Positions 11,614-19,972 of a DNA stretch of 64,000 nucleotides are shown here, piece after piece. The translations under genes and the position numbers were made by a program. This DNA is from Cupriavidus pauculus. Lineage in GTDB: Bacteria > Pseudomonadota > Gammaproteobacteria > Burkholderiales > Burkholderiaceae. Numbering within the stretch: position 1 is the first letter of the stretch; each line of letters opens with the position of its first letter. Where the stretch lies: NCBI RefSeq assembly GCF_022179805.1, contig NZ_BPUO01000006.1, positions 186,001 through 250,000 of the forward strand, in the 5' to 3' direction. The notes under the pieces are model-generated. The model saw nothing but the letters and a program-made list of their open reading frames with translations. It searched no databases and had not been told where the DNA came from.

Positions 11614-11666
11614 CGGGATAGTTGGGCAGAAAGGCGCGAACGAAAAAGGCGGCGGTGTGCCTGGGA

Positions 11667-12776
11667 TCAGGCGACCGAATCGTCGGTGGTCAGCGTGGCC
11701 ACCGTAGTCGGCACGCGCGGCGCCAGCGCGCACATCAGTTCATAGCCAACCGTGCCGCTGGCGGCGGCCACGTCGTCGATCGGCAGCCCATGGCCCCAGA
11801 GCGTGACCGGCGACCCGACCTTGGCCTTCGGGCACGGCGTCAGGTCCACGCAGATCATGTCCATCGACACACGGCCCACCAGTTCGGTGCGCACGCCATC
11901 CACCAGCACCGGCGCGCGCCGCTCGCCCCAGCCAGCGGCGTGGCGCGGGTAGCCGTCGGCATAGCCACAAGCCACCACGCCAATCCGCATGGCGCGGTCA
12001 GCGGTGAACATCGAGCCATAGCCCACGGTGTCGCCCGGCTGCAGGTCCTGCACGCCGATCAGTTCACTGTGCAGCGACATGGCCGGCTGCAGGCCGGTGT
12101 CCGAGATATCCGCCGACAGGCCCGTGGGCGAGGCGCCGTACAGGATCACGCCCGGGCGCACCCAATTGCGGTGTGCCGACGGGTGCCAGAGCACGGCCGC
12201 CGAATTCGACAGGCTGGCCTCACCCGGCAGGTTGGTCGTGGCCGTCTCGAATGCCTCGATCTGGTGCGCAATGCCGCGCTCGCTGTCGGCATCGGAAAAA
12301 TGCGTCATGTGAACAATGCTGCCCACGCACGACATCGTGCGGGCGCGCTCCCAGGCTGCACGGTACTGCGCCGGGCGGAACCCCAGGCGGTTCATGCCGG
12401 TGTTCAGCTTGAGCTGGATGGCCAGTGGGCCCTTGGGCCGGGCCTGTTCCAGCATGCGCAGTTGTTCTTCGCAGTGGATGGCGGTGGTCAGGCGATATTG
12501 CTCGATCAGGGGAACATCCTGCGGCTGGAAGAATCCCTCCAGGAGCAGGATCGGTCCCTGCCAGCCAAGTTCGCGCAACAGCACAGCCTCGTTGAGGTCA
12601 AGCAGGCCGAAGCCGTCGGTGCCCTTCAGGCCCGGGAACGCGCGGCGGATTCCGTGGCCATAGGCATTGGCCTTGACCACCGCCCAGACCTTGGCGTTGG
12701 GGGCGCGGCGGCGGACCACATCGAGATTGTTGGCAAGTGCGGGCTGGTGGATGACTGCGTGAATAGGTCTAGGCAT
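11667..12776 (-). CDS. alr: Alanine racemase
   Basis: Pyridoxal-phosphate enzyme interconverting L- and D-alanine for peptidoglycan synthesis (369 aa). The PLP lysine is Lys35 in [10 protein letters not shown]. The second-domain catalytic Tyr lies in the GYGSMF stretch with the downstream [16 protein letters not shown] typical of Alr. The start at 12776 gives [14 protein letters not shown]; a 24-residue upstream extension is Arg/His-rich and not family-like. It leads an alr-radA-dsbB group and is divergent from lplT. Whether it is the biosynthetic or a catabolic racemase (DadX type) cannot be told from sequence alone. Confidence 0.95.
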   Translation of the reverse strand: MPRPIHAVIHQPALANNLDVVRRRAPNAKVWAVVKANAYGHGIRRAFPGLKGTDGFGLLDLNEAVLLRELGWQGPILLLEGFFQPQDVPLIEQYRLTTAIHCEEQLRMLEQARPKGPLAIQLKLNTGMNRLGFRPAQYRAAWERARTMSCVGSIVHMTHFSDADSERGIAHQIEAFETATTNLPGEASLSNSAAVLWHPSAHRNWVRPGVILYGASPTGLSADISDTGLQPAMSLHSELIGVQDLQPGDTVGYGSMFTADRAMRIGVVACGYADGYPRHAAGWGERRAPVLVDGVRTELVGRVSMDMICVDLTPCPKAKVGSPVTLWGHGLPIDDVAAASGTVGYELMCALAPRVPTTVATLTTDDSVA

Positions 12777-13251
12777 GGCAATGGCAATGTCTTGCGTGTG
12801 GTGCCGAACTAAGGTTCTGCACCGAATTCGGGAAGACCCGGTCGGCACCCCGCTGGATTCGGGCGTTTAGGTGGCACACACTGTGCTCTGGCAGGCATCT
12901 GCGACAGACAGGCCCACGCGGCCGGCACCGGACCACCTCACGCAGGCGGTATTTGACCACATCCGTGCGTTTGTTCCGGGAATCCATCCGGGCATGTACT
13001 GTCCAATGCGCGTCCGCCGGTGTGCTGAAATGTCGCGGATTCGTGATATAAAGCCGGACGCTACGGCCATGTTTTAAAAGAGAAGCAATATGTCAATGAC
13101 GGTCAGGCAAGCCGCGCGGCGCGTGAAAGTAACGTCGCCGCCCCACTTTGACAAGGCCGGCGCGACAGGTTCCCTGCAAGCAGCCGCGCTGCCGGCCGGT
13201 GCGTTTTTGCCCGTCCAGATGGACGCCCGCGATGGAGACAAAGTCCAAGGT
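12777..13251. other. Intergenic region between alr and lplT
   Basis: 475 nt separating divergent genes. It must hold the alr promoter (minus) and the lplT promoter (plus). A GATATAAAG sequence at 13045-13053 is a possible -10 region for lplT. Positions 13090-13251 are open in frame with lplT and could encode a 54-residue N-terminal extension, which I do not favour. No terminator or structured RNA seen. Confidence 0.5.
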
Positions 13252-14571
13252 ATGAAGAAGGGTTTCTACACGATCATGGCCGCGCAGTTTTTTTCGTCGC
13301 TGGCCGACAATGCCCTGCTTATCGCGGCCATTGCCCTTCTGACCGAGTTGCACTCCCCGCAGTGGATGACGCCGCTGCTCAAGCTGTTCTTCGTACTGTC
13401 CTATGTGGTGCTCGCGGCCTTCGTGGGCGCCTTCGCCGATTCGATGCCCAAGGGCAAGGTGATGTTGATCACCAATGCCATCAAGATCGTGGGCTGCGCC
13501 ATCATGATGTTCGGCTTGCACCCGCTGCTGGCCTACGGCGTGGTCGGATTTGGCGCGGCGGCCTACTCCCCCGCCAAGTACGGCATCCTGACCGAGCTGC
13601 TGCCCCCTGAAAAACTGGTCATGGCCAATGGCTGGATCGAGGGCCTGACCGTCGGCTCGATCATTCTGGGTACGGTAGTGGGCGGCGCGTTGATCTCGGT
13701 GCACCTATCGACGATTTTGCTGCGCCTGGACCTGCCCTACATCGACACCGGCATCAACACCCCCGCCGAAGCGGCGATGGTGGTGATCATGTTCTTCTAC
13801 TTCATCGCGGCCATCTTCAACGTGTTCATCCCGGACACCGGCGCGCGCTACCCCCAGCAGGAAAAGAACCCCATCAAGCTGATTGCCGAGTTTGGCGACT
13901 GCTTCATCGCGCTGTGGCGTGACAAGCTGGGCCAGATCTCGCTGGCGGTGACCACGCTGTTCTGGGGCGTGGGCGCCACGCTGCAATTCATCGTGCTCAA
14001 GTGGGCGGAAAAGTCGCTGGGGCTGAATCTGTCGCAAGGCGCACTGCTGCAGGCCGTGGTGGCCGTGGGCGTGGCCGTCGGTGCCATTGCCGCCGCCGCG
14101 CGCATTCCGCTGCGCCGCTCGCTGTCGGTGCTGCCGTTCGGCGTGGCCATGGGCGCCACCGTGATCCTGATGGCGTTCTACACCAAGGACACCATGCCGG
14201 CCGTGACGCTGGATGTACTGGGCATGGCCATGCCGCTGTACATGGCCATCGCCTATGTGTTCCTGATGATCGTGGGCGCCATGTCGGGCTACTTCGTGGT
14301 GCCGATGAACGCCCTGCTCCAGCACCGGGGCCACGTGCTGCTGTCGGCTGGGCACTCCATCGCCGTGCAGAACTTCAACGAGAACGTGTCGGTGCTGCTG
14401 ATGCTGTGCCTGTACGCACTGCTGATCAAGCTGAACGTGCCGATCGGCTTTGTGATCGTGGCGCTGGGCCTGTTCATCGTGGCCACCATGGCGCTGGTCA
14501 TGCGCCTGCACAAGCACAACGTCAAGGTCTACAACTCGCTGGCGATGATCGGCGAGGACAAGCACCACTAG
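13252..14571 (+). CDS. lplT: Lysophospholipid transporter LplT
   Basis: Major-facilitator flippase (439 aa, about 12 membrane helices) that moves lysophospholipids to the inner leaflet for reacylation. The N-terminus MKKGFYTIMAAQFFSSLADN matches the family, so I start at 13252 (GGAGA 13 nt upstream). An in-frame ATG at 13090 with AGAGAAG before it would add 54 residues. In many Gammaproteobacteria lplT is fused or adjacent to the acyltransferase aas; no aas is present here. Convergent with the DUF1853 gene. Confidence 0.92.
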   Translation: MKKGFYTIMAAQFFSSLADNALLIAAIALLTELHSPQWMTPLLKLFFVLSYVVLAAFVGAFADSMPKGKVMLITNAIKIVGCAIMMFGLHPLLAYGVVGFGAAAYSPAKYGILTELLPPEKLVMANGWIEGLTVGSIILGTVVGGALISVHLSTILLRLDLPYIDTGINTPAEAAMVVIMFFYFIAAIFNVFIPDTGARYPQQEKNPIKLIAEFGDCFIALWRDKLGQISLAVTTLFWGVGATLQFIVLKWAEKSLGLNLSQGALLQAVVAVGVAVGAIAAAARIPLRRSLSVLPFGVAMGATVILMAFYTKDTMPAVTLDVLGMAMPLYMAIAYVFLMIVGAMSGYFVVPMNALLQHRGHVLLSAGHSIAVQNFNENVSVLLMLCLYALLIKLNVPIGFVIVALGLFIVATMALVMRLHKHNVKVYNSLAMIGEDKHH

Positions 14572-14604
14572 CCATCCGGGTGCCTGCCGGGCGCCTACCC
14601 TGTC

Positions 14605-15696
14605 TCAGGGTGCCCCGGCCCGCCGCGCCGCGCGCGACTCCCAGTCGTCCGGCACCACGAAGCCCCGCGAGCATTCGCGCCAGACATCCTGCGCATCCTC
14701 CACCTGCACCAGTTCACACACCATGATCGGCGACTCGCGCCGCCATGCGTGCTCCTGATCCGAAAACCGCTCGGCCAGCGCCTCGCGCAACTGCTCGGCG
14801 GACTCGGTACCGCTGGTGGGCACGCGGGCGCCTGAGAGCCAGTCCGTCCTGGAAAGCCGGCACCAGCGCACCGGCTGCCGCGCAGGGGCTGACGCCCGGG
14901 CATACCAGTTGTCGAGCGTGCGCCACCACCCGTGCAGGTGATCGGGGGCGATGCCCAGCGCATCGAGTCCGGCCGGCTTGTTGCCATCGCGATAGAACAG
15001 CCATCCCAGCAGGTAGACCTCGCTGCGGTGGACGGGATGCCCGAGCATGGCCTGCGCCTCGGCGGTGCGGCCCAGCGGCAACTGGCGCCGCACGATGTGG
15101 TCGAGCTTGTCGCCCAGCCGGTCGACGAGATTCGGCCCGACGAACGCCCGCTGTTCCACGACGCCGTCCACCATCAGGTAGAACTTGGCCGCCATTTCCC
15201 AGTGGACGGTGGCCAGCGTGGCCGGGTCGCGCCAGATCACATCGAGTTCGCCCAGGGTCTGGATGCCATGACCGTTTGCTCGCCGGATCGGCACATTTGC
15301 CGCCAGCAGGTCCACTCCCCGCGTGTGTTGCAGTGCAAAGTGCAGCAGCCGTTCGGCATGGCGCCCCAGGCGCAGACTGCGGCTGCCGGACGGATCGGGC
15401 AGCCGGCTCAGTTCGGCAATGGTCTCGGGCAAGGCGGCGGGATCGGCGTTTGACAGCCACGCCTGCCATGCGGCCCGCGCCCCCGGCGGCCATTGGGCCA
15501 GGCGGGCCGGACCGGCCGGGTAGATATCGGGTAGATGGGAGAGCAGCGCCGGTGCTAGCGAACACCAGGCAAGATCGCGCGTGCGCTGCGACGCCGCGCT
15601 GCACCAGAGCGGCAACGGCGCATCGGTTCCGGCCGGCACGCAGCCGCCCGGAAGGTTCACATCCCCGAGATCAGGCTTGAGCTCCCGCACGATCAT
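14605..15696 (-). CDS. DUF1853 family protein
   Basis: 363-aa protein with the DUF1853 pattern: LxFALQHTRGVDLLAANVPI, then GELDVIWRD, then VHWEMAAKFYL, followed by RSEVYLLGWLFYR. The ELD...HWE...K arrangement resembles a PD-(D/E)XK nuclease core, which is a recognised suggestion for this family, but function is unproven. Its first 26 nt overlap the end of the uracil-DNA glycosylase gene, so it is translated as the last gene of tsaB-rimI-udg-DUF1853. Linkage to a repair glycosylase fits a nucleic-acid role, as inference. No signal peptide or membrane segment. Confidence 0.85.
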   Translation of the reverse strand: MIVRELKPDLGDVNLPGGCVPAGTDAPLPLWCSAASQRTRDLAWCSLAPALLSHLPDIYPAGPARLAQWPPGARAAWQAWLSNADPAALPETIAELSRLPDPSGSRSLRLGRHAERLLHFALQHTRGVDLLAANVPIRRANGHGIQTLGELDVIWRDPATLATVHWEMAAKFYLMVDGVVEQRAFVGPNLVDRLGDKLDHIVRRQLPLGRTAEAQAMLGHPVHRSEVYLLGWLFYRDGNKPAGLDALGIAPDHLHGWWRTLDNWYARASAPARQPVRWCRLSRTDWLSGARVPTSGTESAEQLREALAERFSDQEHAWRRESPIMVCELVQVEDAQDVWRECSRGFVVPDDWESRAARRAGAP

Positions 15697-16603
15697 GGAC
15701 CTCGCGTGCCAGGCACAGGTCTTCCCAGGCCCGTGCCTTGTCGGTCAGGGTACGCAGCAGGTACGCCGGGTGATAGGTCACCACCACGGGAATGCCTTCG
15801 TACGTGTGCACCGTGCCGCGCAACTTGCCAATCGGCGTGGTGGAGCGCAGCAACGACTGCGCCGCAAAGCGGCCCAGCACCACGATGACCTTCGGCCTGA
15901 TCAGCGCGATCTGGCGCTTCAGGTACGGTTCGCACTGCGCCACTTCGTCCGGCTCGGGATTGCGATTGCCCGGCGGCCGGCACTTGAGCACGTTGGCGAT
16001 GTAGACGTTGCGGCCGCGCGCCATACCCACGGCCGCCAGCATGTTGTCGAGCAGCTTGCCGGCCTGACCGACGAACGGCTCGCCTTCGAGGTCCTCGTTT
16101 TCGCCAGGCGCCTCGCCCACCAGCATCCATTCGGCCTGCTGGTCGCCCACGCCGAATACGGTGTTGGTGCGCGTTTCGCAGAGGCCGCATGCCGTGCAGC
16201 CGGCCACGCTATCGGCCAGTTCCTGCCAGGGCATCGCGGCGATGGCCGCCTCGCGGTCGGCCTGGGCCGGCAGCCGTGCCACCGGACGCTCGGCGGGCCG
16301 GGCAGGATTGGGTGCATCGAACGCGTCGACGGTCTCGGCCAGTTCTGCCAGGTCGGCAAGTTCAGCGGCGTCCGCCTCGGCCGGCGTGGCGGGCATGGCC
16401 CGCGCCGGCTCGACGGCCGCCTCACGGGCGACCACCGGTGCGACGGCTGCGCGCGCCTCCGGCACCTCGGCTACCTGTGCGGGCTCGGCAAGGACTTGAT
16501 GGGCCTGCTCGGCCGGCTCGACCGACTCGGCTTGATCAGCCTGCCGCGGCACCCATTCAGCCGAAATGCCCAGCACCTCCAGGAACATCGCGCGGCGATT
16601 CAT
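15671..16603 (-). CDS. Uracil-DNA glycosylase, family 4 (4Fe-4S)
   Basis: 310-aa glycosylase removing uracil from DNA. The catalytic half starts near residue 128. Iron-sulfur ligands are Cys136, Cys139, Cys208 and Cys224; the uracil-binding motif is [17 protein letters not shown] (163-179) and the C-terminal motif is HPAYLLR. Preceding it is an unusual ~110-residue Ala/Glu/Pro-rich linker (residues 18-125) with little other composition, probably disordered; compact family members of about 200 aa lack it. The start codon overlaps the rimI stop (ATGA), as rimI overlaps tsaB, so the four genes form a tightly coupled operon. Confidence 0.93.
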   Translation of the reverse strand: MNRRAMFLEVLGISAEWVPRQADQAESVEPAEQAHQVLAEPAQVAEVPEARAAVAPVVAREAAVEPARAMPATPAEADAAELADLAELAETVDAFDAPNPARPAERPVARLPAQADREAAIAAMPWQELADSVAGCTACGLCETRTNTVFGVGDQQAEWMLVGEAPGENEDLEGEPFVGQAGKLLDNMLAAVGMARGRNVYIANVLKCRPPGNRNPEPDEVAQCEPYLKRQIALIRPKVIVVLGRFAAQSLLRSTTPIGKLRGTVHTYEGIPVVVTYHPAYLLRTLTDKARAWEDLCLAREVHDRAGAQA

Positions 16604-17145
16604 GTGGATTCTCCGTCGCCCGTGGCGGGCCAGGCGCGACGCAGCACCAACGCGTCCTCGCGTCCGAGCGCGGTGGCCGGGTAATAGCCCTTGCGGCGGC
16701 CAATCTCGGCAAACCCGGCCTCAACGTACAGTGCCAGCGCGCCAAGGTTCGAAGGCCGTACCTCCAGCAGCATGGTGTGCAGCCGGTGCGCATGCGACGT
16801 TGCCAGGGCGATGGCCAGCATCAGCCGTCCATAGCCCTGCCGCTGGTGGGTGGGGTCGATCGTGATATTGAGCAGGTGCATCTCGTCGACCACCGGCATC
16901 AGCATCGCGTAGCCAATCAACGCAGTGGACGGGTCGCGCAGCGTCAGGCCGAAATGCCCGGCCTTCAGCGAATTCTCGAAATTGCCACGGGTCCACGGGT
17001 GGCTGTAGGCGCGCTGTTCGATCTCGGCCACTTCCGCCAGATCGCGTGCGGTCATGTGATCGAGCATCCAGCCGCGTGCCAGCGTGGGCATGACCGGCAC
17101 GTCTGGCCAGTCCGGGCGCTCGGCCGGCAACAGCGCGGCGCTCAT
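16600..17145 (-). CDS. rimI: Ribosomal protein S18 N-alpha-acetyltransferase RimI
   Basis: GNAT acetyltransferase (181 aa) that acetylates the N-terminus of ribosomal protein S18 (rpsR is also in this window, at 63.6 kb). The acetyl-CoA-binding motif is RQGYGR in the stretch LNITIDPTHQRQGYGRLML, followed by the conserved LEVRPSNLGALALYVEAGF. An N-terminal ~25-residue Pro-rich extension precedes the GNAT fold. The start overlaps the tsaB stop by 4 nt and the stop overlaps the udg start by 4 nt. The tsaB-rimI pairing is common in proteobacteria. Confidence 0.93.
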   Translation of the reverse strand: MSAALLPAERPDWPDVPVMPTLARGWMLDHMTARDLAEVAEIEQRAYSHPWTRGNFENSLKAGHFGLTLRDPSTALIGYAMLMPVVDEMHLLNITIDPTHQRQGYGRLMLAIALATSHAHRLHTMLLEVRPSNLGALALYVEAGFAEIGRRKGYYPATALGREDALVLRRAWPATGDGEST

Positions 17146-17906
17146 TTGGACGCCCCTGCGGCGGCCAGCGCGGCCGCCTTGGCCGCTGCCACGGCTTCGC
17201 GCTCGACGATGGTCTGCGCAACCTTGTCGCGGACGTAGATCGGCATGGCATCGGCGGCGGCAATCGTCTCGCCACGGGCCAGCGCGCGCCCGGCAATCGA
17301 CACCATCGTGCGGGCGTCGGGCAGCGCTTCCGGCACCGTGCGCGCGGCTCGGGCGGCGGCGGTCAGCCGGTCACCAAAGACAGTGATGGCGTTGCCGGCC
17401 AGCCAGAATTCGCCGTTGGGCGCCACGATCGATTCCGGCGCGCCTACCTGCATGGCACCGTCCATTTGCCATTCGCCGGCAGCCGCGTCCCAGCGGAACG
17501 TGGCGGCGTAGGCTTCATCCATGCGGGCGTCGATGGCCACCAGGACCGACGCGCCCTGGGGCAGCGCGGGCGTGCCGGTGCGGACGCTCTCGGCGCACGC
17601 CATCAGCACGTTCACCGGAATCACGGGCAGGTCGGCGCCGAACGCCAGGCCCTGCGTCACGCCGCAAGCGGTGCGCAGGCCGGTAAACGACCCCGGGCCG
17701 GCGCCAAAGGCAATGGCGGCACAGTCCGCCAGGCGGATGCCGGCTTCGGCCAGCACCTCGCCAGCGGCGGGCAGCACGCGCGACGACGAACGCGCGCCCG
17801 TGTGCTCATGACGGGAGAAACACTCGATGGCGCCACCTTGCGTGGCGCGGCCGAGTGCGACGGAACACCACTCTGTGGAGGTCTCAACAGCAAGAATCCA
17901 GGACAT
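17142..17906 (-). CDS. tsaB: tRNA threonylcarbamoyladenosine biosynthesis protein TsaB
   Basis: Non-catalytic ASKHA-fold partner of TsaD in N6-threonylcarbamoyl-adenosine modification of ANN-decoding tRNAs (254 aa). Diagnostic stretches are ILAVETSTEWCSVAL at the N-terminus and GPGSFTGLRTACGVTQGLAF near residue 75. The start at 17906 (MSWILAVETST) matches the family; 48 upstream in-frame codons do not. First gene of the tsaB-rimI-udg-DUF1853 operon; divergent from the acyl-CoA-binding protein gene 180 nt away, so promoters for both lie in between. Confidence 0.95.
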   Translation of the reverse strand: MSWILAVETSTEWCSVALGRATQGGAIECFSRHEHTGARSSSRVLPAAGEVLAEAGIRLADCAAIAFGAGPGSFTGLRTACGVTQGLAFGADLPVIPVNVLMACAESVRTGTPALPQGASVLVAIDARMDEAYAATFRWDAAAGEWQMDGAMQVGAPESIVAPNGEFWLAGNAITVFGDRLTAAARAARTVPEALPDARTMVSIAGRALARGETIAAADAMPIYVRDKVAQTIVEREAVAAAKAAALAAAGASK

Positions 17907-18085
17907 GGCAGCGATTGTATCCGTTGCCGGGGCAAAGCTGTATTGGCCAGGGCACGCTGGCGCACCGGGCCCGCCGGCCGCAACCGAAGGCTTCCTCGAT
18001 TTTTTTGGGCTGAAACGGACGGCCGGGGCGCTTATCATCGGCCCTCTCAATGCCCCTCTAATCGCACTGCCACTCCGGAGACACC

Positions 18086-18355
18086 ATGAGCGACCTGCAG
18101 GCCCGTTTCGACCAGGCCCAAATCGACGTCAAGACCCTGTCCGAGCGTCCCAACAACATGACGCTGCTGCGCCTGTACGCGCTGTACAAGCAAGGTGCCG
18201 AGGGCGACGCCCACGGCGACAAGCCGGGCATGACCGATTTCGTCGGCCGCTACAAGTTCGAAGCCTGGGAAGCCATCAAGGGCACCAGCCAGGACGACGC
18301 CAAGCTGAAGTACGTGGAACTGGTGGAAGACCTGGTGGCCGGCCGCGCCAGCTAA
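18086..18355 (+). CDS. Acyl-CoA-binding protein (ACBP)
   Basis: Small cytosolic four-helix protein (89 aa, standard ACBP size) that binds long-chain acyl-CoA esters. It retains the family core: FDQAQIDVKTL, LRLYALYKQGAEGDA, KPGMTDFVGRYKFEAWEAIKG and KYVELVEDL, including the Tyr and Lys residues that contact the CoA phosphate. ACBPs are abundant in eukaryotes and patchy in bacteria; in PHB-accumulating betaproteobacteria a role in acyl-CoA buffering is plausible (inference). Stands alone; no obvious operon partner. Confidence 0.95.
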   Translation: MSDLQARFDQAQIDVKTLSERPNNMTLLRLYALYKQGAEGDAHGDKPGMTDFVGRYKFEAWEAIKGTSQDDAKLKYVELVEDLVAGRAS

Positions 18356-18485
18356 CGCCATCTGGCGTCCGGCTTGCCTCCCTGGGGCGTGCCGGCGCCA
18401 GCCGATCTGACACTCCGACTCAGCACTCGGACATTTCCTGCCGATAACCAGGCTATCCGCAATGGTGTCGTATCCCCAGGAAGAC

Positions 18486-18860
18486 ATGAAGACATCCCGA
18501 GTGCTGATCAGTGCATGTGCGCTGATGCTGTCGACGGCCGTCATGGCCGCGCCACGCGCGCCAGCCAGGTCCGCCGAACCGGCCGTCCCCGCCTATGATC
18601 CGGTGCGCTACAAGTCGTGCACGGTCTATGCCGCGACGGCGCTGTCGGCCGCCGTGGAGATGCGCACCAACGGCTACAGCGCCAAGCGCGCCCTGTTCGA
18701 AGGTGGCAACCCGCCCTCCCCGCCCATGGTGGCGCTGACCGAATTCGCGGCTTCCGCCATCCAGGCGCGCTCCACCACCGGCCGCGACGCGGCCTCCACG
18801 CTGAGCGGCTTCCTGGCCGGAGTCTGCTACCACCGCCACGACCTGCCCACACTCCAGTAA
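18486..18860 (+). CDS. Exported protein of unknown function
   Basis: 124-aa protein with a clear Sec signal peptide (MKTSRVLISACALMLSTAVM, probable cleavage after AAP/AMA near residue 22). The mature part has two cysteines (SCTVYAAT and GVCYHRH) that could form a disulfide, and an Ala-rich helical middle. The start at 18486 has AGGAAG 5 nt upstream and yields the signal peptide directly; an in-frame codon at 18462 would add eight polar residues. I do not recognise a family. Probably periplasmic. It follows the ACBP gene by 130 nt. Confidence 0.75.
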   Translation: MKTSRVLISACALMLSTAVMAAPRAPARSAEPAVPAYDPVRYKSCTVYAATALSAAVEMRTNGYSAKRALFEGGNPPSPPMVALTEFAASAIQARSTTGRDAASTLSGFLAGVCYHRHDLPTLQ

Positions 18861-19081
18861 ACGTGATGCCGGCGTGGTGCATGCCCCAGCGCGCCGCAGC
18901 GCCGAAGCGCCGCAAAACGCGCTACCATCCGCACCCATGACATCGGTCTTCCTTGCCTCCCGCTAGGGATTTCAAGCATTCCCGCATGGCACGCCTGCCC
19001 TGACACGCGTGCCGGAACCGCGCGCGCCGGCCGGCTGAAGCAGGCCCCAGGCGCCGCGCCATGTTTGGCAAGGAAAACCTC

Positions 19082-19972
19082 ATGCAGACCCAGTCTCGCC
19101 TGGTAGTGACCGGTGTATCCGGGCACTACGGCCGCGCAGCGGCCAATCATCTACTCGGGGCACCCGCCCTTCACCTGACCGGCACCACACGCACACCCTC
19201 GCACGTCCAGGACCTGGCCGAGCAAGGCCTGGACGTGCGGCACGCCGATTTCGACGAGCCGGACGGACTTGTCAACGCGTTCCAGGGCGCGCAGCGCCTG
19301 CTGCTGACCAGTACCGGGGCGGAACATGCCGGCCCGCGCCGCGTACGCCAGCATCGGCACGCTATCGATGCCGCCCGCGCTGCCGGCGTGGCGCACATCG
19401 TCTACACATCATTCCTCGCCGGCTCTGACTCGCCGCTGGCTGCCATGGCTGGCGATCATGTCGCCACGGAGCAGGCGCTGCATGCATCCGGCATGCGCCA
19501 TACGGTCCTGCGGCACGCGTTCTATATGGAAATGCTGCTGCCCGCGGTGCGTCAGGCGCTGGCGTCCGGCGTGATCAGGACGCTCGATGCCGAGGCAGGC
19601 GTGGCCTATGTCGCCCGGGATGACTGTGCGCTGGCAGGCAGCCACGCGCTGCGGACCTGCCACGGCAACGGGGTGTTCGATGTCACGGGACCGGAGGCAA
19701 TAACGCCCACCCCGCTCGCTCGCATGGTTCAGGCGTGCCTGGGGGTCGAGGTCAAGGTCGTGGAGCTATCGCCAGACAAGTTGCTGGCAAGCCTGCTGGC
19801 CGATGGCGTGGGCGAGCCCATGGCCAAACTGATGGTCTATCTGGAGCGCGGCATGGCGCAGGGGGCGATGCAGTCCGTCAGCCAGGACTTCCGACAACTG
19901 ACCGGCCGCCAGGCCCGCGGTGTCGAATCATTCCTGAAGCAACACCGCGACCGCCTGCTGGCCAGGCCCTAG
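19082..19972 (+). CDS. NmrA-like NAD(P)-dependent oxidoreductase / QorB-type
   Basis: 296-aa atypical short-chain dehydrogenase with an N-terminal Rossmann fold (VVTGVSGHYGRAAANHL; dinucleotide motif GxxGxxG-like) followed by SFLAGSDSPLAAMAGDHVATEQAL and TVLRHAFYMEMLLP, typical of NmrA/QorB proteins that reduce quinones or sense NADP. The usual Tyr-x-x-x-Lys of classical SDRs is not evident, as expected for this subgroup. The start at 19082 has AAGGAA upstream. Its TAG stop shares the palindrome CTAG with the TAG stop of the convergent MFS gene. Substrate unknown. Confidence 0.8.
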   Translation: MQTQSRLVVTGVSGHYGRAAANHLLGAPALHLTGTTRTPSHVQDLAEQGLDVRHADFDEPDGLVNAFQGAQRLLLTSTGAEHAGPRRVRQHRHAIDAARAAGVAHIVYTSFLAGSDSPLAAMAGDHVATEQALHASGMRHTVLRHAFYMEMLLPAVRQALASGVIRTLDAEAGVAYVARDDCALAGSHALRTCHGNGVFDVTGPEAITPTPLARMVQACLGVEVKVVELSPDKLLASLLADGVGEPMAKLMVYLERGMAQGAMQSVSQDFRQLTGRQARGVESFLKQHRDRLLARP

